Shown here piece by piece: positions 8,190 to 17,593 of a DNA stretch of 64,000 bases; positions within the stretch are counted from its first letter, which is position 1, and each line of letters starts with the position of its first letter. This DNA comes from Streptomyces sp. NBC_01723 (GTDB lineage Bacteria; Actinomycetota; Actinomycetes; Streptomycetales; Streptomycetaceae), in assembly GCF_036246005.1 (NCBI RefSeq), contig NZ_CP109171.1:744001-808000 (forward strand). The letters run 5' to 3'. The notes below the pieces were generated by a model that was given only the letters and a program-made list of their open reading frames with translations, was not told the DNA's origin and made no database searches. Made by a program: the position numbers and the translations under genes.

Positions 8190-9077
8190 ATGGAGACCGC
8201 CGTGGTCCGGCCGAAAGCGCAGGTTGTCGGGAAGACCGCCGGGGGTGGGACGGGTGACGCAACCACGCCCGGGGTCGTGGACCCCCGCACCGTGGCGCCG
8301 CGTGACGCGCGGCAGTTGTCCCGCCAGTTCTTCCAGCGTCTGACGGAGCTCGAAGAGGGCACGCACGAGTACCAGTACGCGCGCAACACCCTGATCGAGA
8401 TGAACATGTCGCTCGTGCGGTTCGCCGCCGGCCGTTTCCGCGGTCGCGGCGACGACATGGAGGACATCGTCCAGACCGGCATGATCGGCCTGATCAAGGC
8501 CATCGACCGGTTCGAACTGTCGCGCGAGGTCGAGTTCACGTCCTTCGCGCTTCCGTACATCGTCGGCGAGATCAAGCGCTTCTTCCGGGACACCACGTGG
8601 GCGGTGCACGTGCCGCGCCGGCTCCAGGAGCTGCGGGTGGAGCTGGCCAAGGCCCGCGAGGAGCTCTCCTCCCGCCTGGACCGCGAGCCCACCGTGGCCG
8701 AACTCGCCACGCTGATGAACATCGGCGAGAACGAGGTGATCGAGGGCCAGATCGCGTCCAACGGTTACAACTCGTCCTCGCTGGACGCGGCGCTGACCGG
8801 CGACGGCCCGGAGAACGGCGAGTCGGTGCTGGCCGACTTCATCGGTGTGGAGGAGGACGGGCTGCGGCTCGTCGAGGACTTCCACTCGCTCGCGCCGCTG
8901 ATGGCCGAGCTGAGCGAGCGGGACCGCCGGATCATCCACATGCGGTTCGTCGAGGAGGCCACCCAGGCCGAGATCGGCGCGGAACTCGGCTGCTCGCAGA
9001 TGCACGTGTCCCGGCTGATCAAGCGGATCATCACACGGCTGCGCGAGGGCATGCTGGGCGAACTCGGCTGCGCCTGA
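8190..9077 (+). CDS. SigB/SigF-family RNA polymerase sigma factor
   Basis: About 295 residues from ATG 8190 (GGGAGAGG just upstream); GTG 8169 is an in-frame alternative. Region 2 (LIEMNMSLVRFAAGRFRGRGDDMEDIVQTGMIGLIKAIDRF), region 3 (VPRRLQELRVELAKAREELSSRLDREPTVAEL) and region 4 (ERDRRIIHMRFVEEATQAEIGAEL, then CSQMHVSRLIKRI) are all present. It belongs to the stress and development sigma group controlled by anti-sigma ATPases. An anti-sigma-type ATPase lies convergently next to it. The association with clpP3P4-popR recalls S. coelicolor sigL, but this is from memory. Confidence 0.92.
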   Translation: METAVVRPKAQVVGKTAGGGTGDATTPGVVDPRTVAPRDARQLSRQFFQRLTELEEGTHEYQYARNTLIEMNMSLVRFAAGRFRGRGDDMEDIVQTGMIGLIKAIDRFELSREVEFTSFALPYIVGEIKRFFRDTTWAVHVPRRLQELRVELAKAREELSSRLDREPTVAELATLMNIGENEVIEGQIASNGYNSSSLDAALTGDGPENGESVLADFIGVEEDGLRLVEDFHSLAPLMAELSERDRRIIHMRFVEEATQAEIGAELGCSQMHVSRLIKRIITRLREGMLGELGCA

Positions 9078-9100
9078 CCCCGCGGTGCCCGTGGTTCCTC

Positions 9101-9134
9101 GTGGTGCTCCTCACGCTTCGGTGAGGGGCACCAC
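9101..9134. terminator. bidirectional hairpin between convergent genes
   Basis: GTGGTGCTCCTCAC (9101-9114) pairs with GTGAGGGGCACCAC (9121-9134), a 14-bp stem with one G-U pair and a GCTTCG loop. It lies in the 65-base gap between the sigma factor and ATPase genes. Confidence 0.75.
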
Positions 9135-9142
9135 GCCCACGT

Positions 9143-9598
9143 TCACGCCTGGGTGAGCGGGACCACGGCGCGTACCCGCTTGCCGACCGGGACGGGTTCG
9201 ACGACGACGGACTCCGCCAAGGCGTGCACGATCTCCAGGCCGTGGTGCCCCACGCGTTCGGGGTCCTTGGGAAACCGCTCGGGCACCGCGCCGCTGCTGT
9301 CGTACACGGTCACCGCCACCGAGGCTCCGGTGCCCTCCAGCTCCAGGATGTACGGGCCCTTGCTGTGGCGGTCGGCGTTGGTCACGAGTTCACTCACCAC
9401 CAGCAGGACCGCGCCGTCGGAGCGGGCGCCGATCGCGGCGCACCACTCGGTCCTCAGCTGGTCGAGGAAGAGCGCGGCGAAGCCTCGCGCCTGCGCTATG
9501 CATCCCGGCTCACCGGAGTAGTGTGCCGCCCGCCTCAGCGGTTCAACGGGGACGTCGAAACCAGTACGTATCACTGCCCCGTCCAGGTGCTCGGTCAT
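9143..9598 (-). CDS. ATP-binding anti-sigma-factor-type kinase (HATPase_c)
   Basis: 151 residues of the SpoIIAB/RsbW-like ATPase fold. The N-box ELVTNADRHSKGPYILEL, the D-x-S-G box VYDSSGAVPERF and a G-box GHHGLEIVHAL are visible. Such proteins bind and sequester SigB/F-type sigma factors or phosphorylate anti-anti-sigma factors. The convergent SigB-type sigma gene is the obvious candidate partner, though Streptomyces have many orphan ATPases of this type. A possible SigB-type promoter lies about 60 bases upstream. Confidence 0.85.
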   Translation of the reverse strand: MTEHLDGAVIRTGFDVPVEPLRRAAHYSGEPGCIAQARGFAALFLDQLRTEWCAAIGARSDGAVLLVVSELVTNADRHSKGPYILELEGTGASVAVTVYDSSGAVPERFPKDPERVGHHGLEIVHALAESVVVEPVPVGKRVRAVVPLTQA

Positions 9599-9649
9599 GC
9601 GTGTCTCTCTCGGAAGCCGGACTGGCCGGTCGCTGCTGCACCCGTCCTC

Positions 9650-9674
9650 GTACCCCGAGCCGCGCGACGCAGTC
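9650..9674 (-). promoter_or_regulatory. possible SigB-type promoter of the ATPase gene
   Basis: Read on the minus strand, GACT (9674-9671), 15 bases and GGGTAC (9655-9650) fit the GNNT-N14-16-GGGTAY pattern, about 50 bases before the ATPase start at 9598. Confidence 0.4.
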
Positions 9675-9742
9675 CCCGTCTTCTCGTAGTGCGGGCATCG
9701 TCACAGTGGAGCGGGGAACCCGAGAAGGCGGGAAGGGGTGCG

Positions 9743-10327
9743 ATGAACGAGCTGATGGCCGCGCGAAGCATCACCACCCGGCCGGTGGTGACCCTCGGCG
9801 GCGACGCCGTCGCCCACGTCAAGGACACCGTATGCGACGCCGCCGCGTCGCGGATCACCGGTTTCACCTTGACCGGGCGAGGGCTGCTCTCCGGCCCCCT
9901 CAAGGACGGTCTGCCGTGGGCGGCCGTGTCCTCGCTGGGCCACGACGCGGTGATGATCCGCGACCGGCGGGGACTGGTGAACGCGGCGGCCATGACGGCG
10001 CGGCAGCAGCCCCTGCGGGCCCGGCTGCTGGGCGCGCGCGTGCTGACCGAGGCGGGCGCCGAGGTCGGCACGGTGCTCGACGTCGTCGTGGAGGGCGGCA
10101 CCGCCGGGCGGGTCGTCGGCTTCCGGGTGGCGGCGAGCCGCCGGTTCGTGCCGGGACCGGCCCGGCACCGGCGGCGGGTGTACGTGCCGCGCGGCGGGAC
10201 GCTCTCGGTCACCGGTCGCGCTCTCGTCCTGCCCGAGGACGCGGTCCGGCACATCGCCGACGACCTGCCGGGCTTCAGCTCTCTGGTGGGCGGTGTGCCC
10301 GGCCCGTGGCGGGGCTCGCTGCCGTGA
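9743..10327 (+). CDS. PRC-barrel domain protein (first of a coupled pair)
   Basis: 194 residues; GGAAGGGG precedes ATG 9743. Two PRC-barrel modules are readable: residues about 6-75 (ARSITTRPVVTLGGDAVAHVKD) and about 85-180 (LLGARVLTEAGAEVGTVLDVVVE). PRC-barrels are small beta barrels that bind protein or membrane partners; they occur in RimM, photosynthetic reaction centres and sporulation proteins. The gene overlaps the next PRC-barrel gene in a TGATG, so the two are translationally coupled. Confidence 0.78.
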   Translation: MNELMAARSITTRPVVTLGGDAVAHVKDTVCDAAASRITGFTLTGRGLLSGPLKDGLPWAAVSSLGHDAVMIRDRRGLVNAAAMTARQQPLRARLLGARVLTEAGAEVGTVLDVVVEGGTAGRVVGFRVAASRRFVPGPARHRRRVYVPRGGTLSVTGRALVLPEDAVRHIADDLPGFSSLVGGVPGPWRGSLP

Positions 10328-10743
10328 TGCTGTTCACCGAGGTGCGGGGGCTGCCGGTGGTGCCGTCGGCCGCCGGGGCGCGTCCGCTCGGCACCGTGGT
10401 GTCCCTGACCGTCGACATCGTCTCCGGCACCGTGAGCCACGTCCGGTTCCGCGGCGGGCACCTGCGCCGGGAGACGGTGCTGGCCTGGGACGCGGTGGAC
10501 ACGATCGGGCCGAGCGCCGTCCGGGTGCGGTCCACGGGCTCCCCAGGGCCGGCCGTGCCCCACCACGACCTGCTGGGTCACCGGGTCCTGACCGAGGGCG
10601 GCACGGCGCACGGCACGGTGCTGGACGCCGCCTTCGACACGGCGACGGGCCGTGTCCTCGCGGTCTTCACCACCCGGGGCGAGGTGGCGCCCGACCGCCT
10701 GCTGGGGCTCGGCGACCACGCCCTGGTCGTCCGCGCCGCCTGA
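10327..10743 (+). CDS. PRC-barrel domain protein (second of a coupled pair)
   Basis: 138 residues starting at the ATG that shares a base with the TGA of the preceding gene. It has an N-terminal MLFTEVRGLPVVPSAAGARPLG barrel half and a second DLLGHRVLTEGGTAHGTVLDAAFDTATGRV repeat, matching the architecture of its neighbour. The two probably arose by duplication and act together. They sit next to the sigma/anti-sigma genes, so a stress-related role is plausible but unproven. Confidence 0.78.
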   Translation: MLFTEVRGLPVVPSAAGARPLGTVVSLTVDIVSGTVSHVRFRGGHLRRETVLAWDAVDTIGPSAVRVRSTGSPGPAVPHHDLLGHRVLTEGGTAHGTVLDAAFDTATGRVLAVFTTRGEVAPDRLLGLGDHALVVRAA

Positions 10744-10817
10744 CCGGGGCCGGCGGGCCACCGCGCGGACGGCCCAGCCGGCGGGCGGGCCGTCCGCGGC
10801 CTGCTTAGCGTGGCAGC

Positions 10818-12119
10818 GTGAGTGCGCGAAACCCCTCCGGAACCCCCGGCCGGACCGCACCCTCCGGCCGGGCGGTCGCCCGGCACGGCTGGGCGCAGGC
10901 CCTGGGCACGGTGTCGGCCGCCCTGGTCGCCATGGGCGTGGTGGCGGCGCTCGGACTGTGGGCGGCCGGGGCCGCGAACCTGCCCGACAACGCCTTTCCC
11001 CGGGTGGTCGTGGCGACCGTCGTCACCGCCCTGGGCGGCGCGCTGGAACTGGCCGGGGACGCCGGGGAGTTCGCCGACACCGACGCGGGACTGACCGTGA
11101 TGCCGCTGTCCGTCACCCTGACAGGTGCGCTGGTGATCGCCTACGGCTTCCTGCGGCCGCTGCGCCACCGCGCCGTCGCCGGCGCTCCCGAGCTGGCCGG
11201 CTGGGCGGGGCGGATCGCGTTCCTGTGGCTGATCGCCCTCCTCGGGCTGGCCTTCGCCGCGCGCCAGACCTTCGAGGTGTCCCTCGGCGAGGGTGTGCTG
11301 AGCGACCTCGGCGACCTGTTCGGCGTCAGGCCGACCGTCGGTTTCACCGCGGACGTGCCGCTGACGGTGCTCTTCGGGCTGCTGTGGCTGGCGGGCGTCC
11401 TGGTGCTGGCCCTGCTGGTCTCCCGAGGGGCGCCGCTGCCCGGCCGGCTGCTGCGCCTGCACACGGCGGTGCGGCCGGCGGCGTACGCGATGGTCGCGCT
11501 GCTGCTCGCCTACGTCGCCATCGGCGTCGTCGTCGGCCTGGTCGTCGCCGGGACGCGCGGGCACCCGGCGGACACCTTCGCCGTGCTGCTCCTCGGCCTG
11601 CCGAACCTGGCCTGGCCGGCGCTCACGATCGGCCTGGGCGCGACCTGGAACGGCCGGGTCGAGGGGCCGTTCGGGCTGCCGATGCCGCAGGTGGTGGACG
11701 AGGTGCTGCGCACGGAGGACGTCTCGACCGTGAACCTGGGCACGCTCACGGAGCAGGACGGGCGGATGTGGTGGCTGCTGGTCGCCGCGGCGGTCCTGGT
11801 CGTGGCGGCCGGGTTCGTCATGGCGCTCCGCTCACCGGCCCGGACGCCGGTCTGGCTGCACGCCGTGCAGCTGGCGGTGGCCCTGGCGCTGACGGTCCTG
11901 ATGATCGGCCTCGTCGGCCGCGTCTTCGCCCACTACGGGCTGTCCGTGCTCGGCATCGGCGACCTGGGCGGCGGCCTGTCCGGCCGGCTCTTCCTGCGGC
12001 CGCAACTGTGGAGTGCGGTGGGGCTCGCCCTGCTGTGGGGGCTGGTCGCGGGGGCACTCGGCGCGCTGCTCGCACGGTGGGCGACGCGGCGGGCGGGGCG
12101 GGCTCCGACGGGCACGTAG
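10818..12119 (+). CDS. streptophobe family multi-pass membrane protein
   Basis: 433 residues with a GTG start. About ten hydrophobic segments alternate with short loops, for example LGTVSAALVAMGVVAALGLW, VMPLSVTLTGALVIAYGF, AYAMVALLLAYVAIGVVVG and LALLWGLVAGALGALLA. The conserved AANLPDNAFPRVVVATVVTALGG and LPNLAWPALTIGLGATW segments match the streptophobe family, which is largely restricted to Streptomyces and has no known function. It stands alone after the PRC-barrel pair. Confidence 0.8.
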   Translation: MSARNPSGTPGRTAPSGRAVARHGWAQALGTVSAALVAMGVVAALGLWAAGAANLPDNAFPRVVVATVVTALGGALELAGDAGEFADTDAGLTVMPLSVTLTGALVIAYGFLRPLRHRAVAGAPELAGWAGRIAFLWLIALLGLAFAARQTFEVSLGEGVLSDLGDLFGVRPTVGFTADVPLTVLFGLLWLAGVLVLALLVSRGAPLPGRLLRLHTAVRPAAYAMVALLLAYVAIGVVVGLVVAGTRGHPADTFAVLLLGLPNLAWPALTIGLGATWNGRVEGPFGLPMPQVVDEVLRTEDVSTVNLGTLTEQDGRMWWLLVAAAVLVVAAGFVMALRSPARTPVWLHAVQLAVALALTVLMIGLVGRVFAHYGLSVLGIGDLGGGLSGRLFLRPQLWSAVGLALLWGLVAGALGALLARWATRRAGRAPTGT

Positions 12120-12131
12120 GGGCTGCGGCTG

Positions 12132-12178
12132 CCTGACGATTCCCGTCGTCGCCCGGAGGGCGGCCTCGCGGCGTCAGG
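12132..12178. terminator. nested inverted repeat between convergent genes
   Basis: Outer arms CCTGACG (12132-12138) and CGTCAGG (12172-12178) enclose an inner CGCCC/GGGCG hairpin (12150-12162), between the convergent streptophobe and hypothetical genes. This is a plausible terminator. Confidence 0.4.
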
Positions 12179-12258
12179 TACGTGCTCGCGGCGTGCCGGG
12201 CGTGGAGCCTCGTACTGGTCAGACAGCCCCTGGGGCGGTTGCGCAGGTCCTGGGAGGG

Positions 12259-12669
12259 TCAGGCCACCGGGACGACGAGGGGCGGGGAGGCCCGTTGCAT
12301 GCGGAGTGCGTCCACGGACTCGGCCATCAGCTCGTACTCGGTGGTGTCGTCGCTGGTCGCGATCCGCACCAGGCGGCCCGCGGCCAGTTCGTCGGCGACC
12401 AGTTCCTGCTGGAGGTCGTCGGCGCACCAGGTGCGCAGCACGCGCGGCACGTCGGGCGCGTCGTCGGCGACGGGGGTCAGGGCGGCGCGCGGTAAGTGGG
12501 GGGTGTCGGGCTGCGGGTCCAGCCGCTCGGCCATCCAGGAGGCGCGGTCGCGCAGCCACCACAGGGCCAGCGCGAGGGTGGGAGCCCGGTAGGTACCGAG
12601 TGGGACACCGATGCGCCGGCCGTCACAGACTCCGTAGGCGGTGACGTGGCACAGGAACTCGTCGTGCAC
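12259..12669 (-). CDS. conserved hypothetical protein
   Basis: 136 residues from a GTG start. It begins MHDEFLCHVTAYGVCDGRRIGVPLGTYRAPTL and continues with a Trp-rich helix LALWWLRDRASWMAERLDP and a C-terminal LVADELAAGRLVRIATSDDTTEYELMAESVDALR. Soluble and acidic. No known domain recognised; the gene stands alone with convergent and divergent neighbours. Confidence 0.65.
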   Translation of the reverse strand: MHDEFLCHVTAYGVCDGRRIGVPLGTYRAPTLALALWWLRDRASWMAERLDPQPDTPHLPRAALTPVADDAPDVPRVLRTWCADDLQQELVADELAAGRLVRIATSDDTTEYELMAESVDALRMQRASPPLVVPVA

Positions 12670-13044
12670 TGCTACCCTCCCCCGTCACCCACCGCCTGCC
12701 GGTCGGGCAGCGCGTCCGTGCGGCTCGTGTGCTGTGCGTGAGGGCGCTGTCGCATGGTGTGAGAGGCCCTAGAGGTGAGTATGTTCACCGATGAATCACT
12801 GTCACCATGAATTTCCGGCCAGTCTCCTGGCATATTCACGGCCGTTGATGGCCGAAAGCCGACCCGGGCCGGCGGCCGTCCCGATTCCGGGTGGGCGGTC
12901 CGGCGGCGGACACGCGGGGCGCCGCCATGACCCCGGGGGTAATCGACGGTGCGCGCGGGTGCGGGCATGGTTGCGGTACCGGGTCGCCGAGACCGGGACC
13001 CGGTCCCTGACCAGCGCACACGACCTCGATGGAGGCTGATCGCC
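12670..13044. other. gene-free interval with an AT-rich inverted repeat
   Basis: This 375-base interval separates two divergent genes. A locally AT-rich stretch at about 12775-12820 includes GGTGA (12774-12778) and TCACC (12785-12789) around GTATGT, a 16-bp inverted repeat. The right end holds the GGAGG ribosome site of the next gene. I see no convincing gene in the rest; a short open frame at 12791-13039 is unlikely to be coding. Confidence 0.5.
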
Positions 13045-13431
13045 ATGTCCGCATCCGCACCCGCCCGCCGCCACGAAGACGCCGTCGCCCGCTACTTCGA
13101 GGCGTGGAACGCGGCGCCGGAGGCGCGGGCCGAGGCGGTCGCCGCGGCCTGGACCAATGACGGCGGCTACACCGATCCCCTGGCCGATGTCCGCGGCCAC
13201 GAGCAGATCGCGGCCGTGATCGCGGCGGCGCACGAGCAGTTCCCCGGCTTCGTGTTCCGGCTGTCCGGTGCCGTGGACGGGCACCACGACACGGCGCGCT
13301 TCTCCTGGGAGCTGGTGAGCGAGGCCGACGGCTCCGCACCGGTGGCCGGGTTCGACGTGGTCAGGCTGGACGACGAGGACCGGATCAGCGCCGTGTTCGG
13401 CTTCCTGGACCGGGTGCCCGCCGGGGCGTGA
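13045..13431 (+). CDS. SnoaL-like/NTF2-family protein
   Basis: 128 residues; GGAGG lies 10 bases before ATG 13045. It starts with a helix EDAVARYFEAWNA, then AAAWTNDGGYTDPLADVRGHEQI, FPGFVFRLSGAVDGHHDTARFSWEL and GFDVVRLDDEDRISAVFGFLD. This alternation is typical of the SnoaL/NTF2 alpha+beta cone. Such proteins are small enzymes or ligand-binding proteins; the substrate is unknown. Confidence 0.85.
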   Translation: MSASAPARRHEDAVARYFEAWNAAPEARAEAVAAAWTNDGGYTDPLADVRGHEQIAAVIAAAHEQFPGFVFRLSGAVDGHHDTARFSWELVSEADGSAPVAGFDVVRLDDEDRISAVFGFLDRVPAGA

Positions 13432-13451
13432 GGGCGCCCCGGCGAACGCCT

Positions 13452-13487
13452 CGGGTCCCGGAGGCGGTGACCCGCCTCCGGGACCCG
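13452..13487. terminator. strong bidirectional hairpin terminator
   Basis: A perfect 16-bp stem: CGGGTCCCGGAGGCGG (13452-13467), loop TGAC, then CCGCCTCCGGGACCCG (13472-13487). It lies between the convergent SnoaL-like and aldo/keto reductase genes. Confidence 0.85.
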
Positions 13488-13506
13488 GGTGTCCTGCGGC
13501 CGCGCC

Positions 13507-14499
<993 letters not shown>

Positions 14500-14602
14500 C
14501 GCGACTCCAGAGGGGGTTGGGCACCCGGGTACGGGTAGGGGTGGATCCGGCTGGAACCGTCCCCCACTCTGGCCTGACCTGCGTGCAGTGGTCCAACAGA
14601 AG

Positions 14603-14616
14603 AATCCGATGGGATT
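14603..14616. promoter_or_regulatory. possible LysR operator
   Basis: AATCC-GATG-GGATT (14603-14616) is a 14-bp inverted repeat located 22 bases before the LysR start in the divergent intergenic region. It is a candidate autoregulatory site; there is no other support. Confidence 0.35.
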
Positions 14617-14637
14617 GCGCGGTTACGCTTCTCAATC

Positions 14638-15522
14638 ATGGAACTGCGTCATCTTCAGCATTTCGTGGCGGTCGCCGAGGACCAGCACTTCACCCGTGCG
14701 GCGGAGCGGCTGCTGGTGTCCCAGTCGGGCCTGTCGGCGTCGATCCGGGCGCTGGAGCGGGAACTGCGGGCGCCGCTGTTCGTACGGACCACCCGCCGGG
14801 TGACGCTGACGGAGGCCGGGCGGGCGCTGCTGGGCGAGGCGGAGCGGATCCTCGCCCAGGTGCGGTCGGCGCACGAGGCGGTGGCCGCCGTGCAGGGGGT
14901 GCTGCGCGGCACGCTCTCGCTGGGCGCCGAGCAGTGCATCGCCGGGGTGCCGGTGGCGGGGCTGCTGGCCGCGTTCCGGCGGCTCCACCCGGACGTGGAG
15001 ATCCGGCTGCGGCAGGCGGGCTCCGGCGAGCTGGCCGAGGAGGTGGCGGCCGGGCGGCTCGACCTGGCCTTCGCCTACCGCACCCAGGCCGACACCGAAC
15101 AGCTGCGCTCGGTCCCGCTGTCCGGCGAGCCGATGACGGTGCTGTGCCACCCCGACCACCGGCTCGCGGCGGACGGCGCGGTGCTCACCCCGCACGATCT
15201 CGCCGACGAGGTCTTCGTCGACTTCCACCCGGACTGGGGTCCGCGCCGCGTCACCGACGCCGTCTTCGCCGCGGCGGGCGTACGGCGGACCGTGCCGCTG
15301 GAGGTGAACGACGTGCACGGGCTGCTCGACCTGATCGACGAGAACCTCGGTATCGCGGTGGTGCCGCGGCACTTCCGGCACAAGCGGGCCGCCCTCACCT
15401 CGCTGCCGCTGAAGGACGCGGGCGGGACGGAGTACGAGACCATCGCGCTGCTGCCGCCCGCCCAGGCGACCAGCCCCGCGGCGCGGGCGCTGATGGGGCT
15501 GCTGGAAACGGGGAGCGGGTGA
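14638..15522 (+). CDS. LysR family transcriptional regulator
   Basis: 294 residues. N-terminal winged helix-turn-helix: MELRHLQHFVAVAEDQHFTR and SQSGLSASIRALERELRAPLFVRTTRRVTLTEAGRALL. The C-terminal LysR substrate-binding domain starts near residue 90 (GTLSLGAEQCIAGVPVAGLLAAF). It is divergently arranged with the aldo/keto reductase across 138 bases, the usual set-up for a LysR regulator and its target. Its ligand is unknown. Confidence 0.92.
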   Translation: MELRHLQHFVAVAEDQHFTRAAERLLVSQSGLSASIRALERELRAPLFVRTTRRVTLTEAGRALLGEAERILAQVRSAHEAVAAVQGVLRGTLSLGAEQCIAGVPVAGLLAAFRRLHPDVEIRLRQAGSGELAEEVAAGRLDLAFAYRTQADTEQLRSVPLSGEPMTVLCHPDHRLAADGAVLTPHDLADEVFVDFHPDWGPRRVTDAVFAAAGVRRTVPLEVNDVHGLLDLIDENLGIAVVPRHFRHKRAALTSLPLKDAGGTEYETIALLPPAQATSPAARALMGLLETGSG

Positions 15523-15547
15523 GGGCGGACTGCGCGATGGTGGACGT

Positions 15548-16060
15548 ATGCATGCGAAGGACATCCTCATCGAGGGCTACGCCCGTATCCAGGAAGAAGT
15601 CCACGCCGCCGTCGAGGGCCTGGACCCCGACGGCCTGAACACCCGCCCCGCCGGCGAGGCCAACTCCGTCTCCTGGCTCGTCTGGCATCTCACCCGCGTC
15701 CAGGACGACCACGTCGCGGACGCCTTCGGTCTCGACCAGGTGTGGCTGACCGGCGAGTGGGAGAAGCGCTTCGGCCTCGGCCTGCCCCGCCGGGACACCG
15801 GGTACGGCCACAGCCCCGCCGAGGTCGCGAAGGTGCGGGTCGACTCGGGCGACCTGCTGACCGGCTACTACGACGCCGTGCACGAGCAGACGCTCGGGGC
15901 CCTGCGCTCCCTGACCGCCAAGGACCTGGAGCGGGTCGTGGACGACAACTGGGACCCGCCGGTCACCCTGGGCGTGCGGCTGGTCAGCGTCCTGTCCGAC
16001 GATCTCCAGCACGTCGGACAGGCCGCCTATGTGCGCGGGCTCGTTCAGAGCGCCGCGTAG
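15548..16060 (+). CDS. DinB/mycothiol transferase family protein
   Basis: 170 residues of a DinB-like four-helix bundle. The metal-binding His pattern fits [17 protein letters not shown] and a C-terminal [13 protein letters not shown]. The N-terminal [20 protein letters not shown] matches the DUF664/mycothiol-dependent group of actinobacteria, which conjugate mycothiol to electrophiles or detoxify. Its last 16 bases overlap the 3' end of the convergent adenosine deaminase gene. Confidence 0.82.
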   Translation: MHAKDILIEGYARIQEEVHAAVEGLDPDGLNTRPAGEANSVSWLVWHLTRVQDDHVADAFGLDQVWLTGEWEKRFGLGLPRRDTGYGHSPAEVAKVRVDSGDLLTGYYDAVHEQTLGALRSLTAKDLERVVDDNWDPPVTLGVRLVSVLSDDLQHVGQAAYVRGLVQSAA

Positions 16061-17121
16061 GCCGGCAGGACGACGTCCTCGATCAGGGCGTTGCGCTCGT
16101 CGAAGGGGATGAAGGCGCTCTTGAGTGCGTTCACCGTCACCGTGCGCAGGTCCTCGGTACTCCAGCCGGCCTGCTCGACGAGCAGGGACATCTCGCGGGT
16201 CATCGTGGTGCCCGAGACCAGGCGGTTGTCGGTGTTCAGGGTGACGCGGAAGCCGAGGTCCTTCAGCGCGGTGATGGGGTGCTCGGCGATCGAGGTGGCG
16301 GCGCCGGTCTGGAGGTTGGAGGTCGGGCACATCTCGAGGGCGATCCGCCGGTCGCGGACCCAGCCCGCGAGGCGGCCCAGCTTGCCGGAGGCGAGGTCGG
16401 GGATGTCGTCGGTGATGCGCACGCCGTGGCCGATGCGCTGGGCGCCGCACACCTGGAGGGCCTGGTGGATGCTGGGCAGGCCGTGCGCCTCGCCGGCGTG
16501 GATGGTGAAGGGCACGTTCTCACGGCGCAGGTACTCGAAGGCGTCGAGGTGGTCGGCGGGCGGGAAGCCGTCCTCGGCGCCGGCGATGTCGAAGCCGACG
16601 ACCCCGGCGTCCCGGAAGGCCACCGCGAGGTCGGCGGTGGCGCGGGTGCGGTCGAACATCCGCATGCCGCACAGCAGGGTGCCGACCCGGACCGGGGTGC
16701 CGGCCGCCGCGGCCTTGGCCATCCCGGCGGCCAGTCCCTCCTGGACGGTCTCGACGACCTCGGCGAGGGTCAGACCGCCGCCGGTCATCAGCTCGGGGGC
16801 GTACCGGACCTCGCCGTAGACGACGCCGTCGGCGGCGAGGTCGAGGACGTACTCCTCGGCCGTGCGCAGCAGGCCCTCGCGGTTCTGCATCACGGCGAGG
16901 GTGTGCTCGAAGGTGGCGATGTAGCGCACCAGGTCACCGGAGTTGGCGGCCTCGTAGTACCAGGCGGCCAGCTCGTCGGGGTCGGTGGTGGGCAGGGTGT
17001 GGCCGACGGCCGCGGCCAGCTCCACGACGGTCGCGGGGCGCAGGCCGCCGTCGAGGTGGTCGTGCAGCACGGCCTTGGGGAGGCGGCGGAGGGTTTCGGC
17101 GTCTATGCGCGTAGATGACAT
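16045..17121 (-). CDS. add: adenosine deaminase
   Basis: 358 residues. Zinc ligands HDHLDG near residue 19, the catalytic Glu in IHAGEAHG, a His in RIGHGVRI and the metal Asp in [11 protein letters not shown] are present. SNLQTGA completes the signature. It deaminates adenosine (and deoxyadenosine) to inosine in purine salvage. A VOC gene lies 45 bases upstream on the same strand, so both may be transcribed together from the promoter near 17600. Confidence 0.95.
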   Translation of the reverse strand: MSSTRIDAETLRRLPKAVLHDHLDGGLRPATVVELAAAVGHTLPTTDPDELAAWYYEAANSGDLVRYIATFEHTLAVMQNREGLLRTAEEYVLDLAADGVVYGEVRYAPELMTGGGLTLAEVVETVQEGLAAGMAKAAAAGTPVRVGTLLCGMRMFDRTRATADLAVAFRDAGVVGFDIAGAEDGFPPADHLDAFEYLRRENVPFTIHAGEAHGLPSIHQALQVCGAQRIGHGVRITDDIPDLASGKLGRLAGWVRDRRIALEMCPTSNLQTGAATSIAEHPITALKDLGFRVTLNTDNRLVSGTTMTREMSLLVEQAGWSTEDLRTVTVNALKSAFIPFDERNALIEDVVLPAYAAL

Positions 17122-17166
17122 GTGCGGTGGTTCCTCGGCGGGGTCTGAGCGGACGATCGGGAGGGT

Positions 17167-17559
17167 TCAGGCGGCGGGCTGGAGCAGGTCCCAGCGGTTG
17201 CCGTAGAGGTCCTGGAAGACGGCGACCGAGCCGTAGGGCTCGTGCCGGGGCTCCTCCAGGAAGGTCACGCCGGCGGCAGCCATGCGGGCGTGGTCGCGGG
17301 CGAAGTCGTCGGTGTGCAGGAAGAAGCCGACCCGCCCGCCGGTCTGGTCGCCGATCCGGGAGCGCTGGGCCTCCCCCTTGGCGCGGGCCAGCAGCAGCGC
17401 GACGCCCTGCCCGGGGGTGCCGGGTTCGACGACCACCCAGCGGGAACCGTCGGGCCGGGGCGCGTCCTCGGCCAGGCGGAAACCGAGGGCCTCGGTGTAG
17501 AAGCGGATCGCCTCGTCGTAGTCGTCGACGACGAGGGTGACCAGGGCGATACGTGTCAT
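17167..17559 (-). CDS. VOC family protein
   Basis: 130 residues, a single glyoxalase/bleomycin-resistance fold. It begins MTRIALVTLVVDDYDEAIRFYTEALGF and ends with EPYGSVAVFQDLYGNRWDLLQP, where the C-terminal Glu/Asp region carries the metal ligands. The substrate is unknown. It precedes the adenosine deaminase gene and lies behind a near-palindromic sequence at 17594-17607. Confidence 0.88.
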   Translation of the reverse strand: MTRIALVTLVVDDYDEAIRFYTEALGFRLAEDAPRPDGSRWVVVEPGTPGQGVALLLARAKGEAQRSRIGDQTGGRVGFFLHTDDFARDHARMAAAGVTFLEEPRHEPYGSVAVFQDLYGNRWDLLQPAA

Positions 17560-17593
17560 CGGGACCCTTCCGGACGGACGATTGACGGGAGAG

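Noticed and set aside
12791..13039. 82-codon open frame in the 375-base gap
   Set aside because: No ribosome site, unusual composition and overlap with the likely promoter region of the SnoaL-like gene.
14521..14540. SigB-type promoter from GGGTAC before the LysR gene
   Set aside because: No GNNT element at 14-16 bases upstream; the motif is part of a GC-rich stretch.
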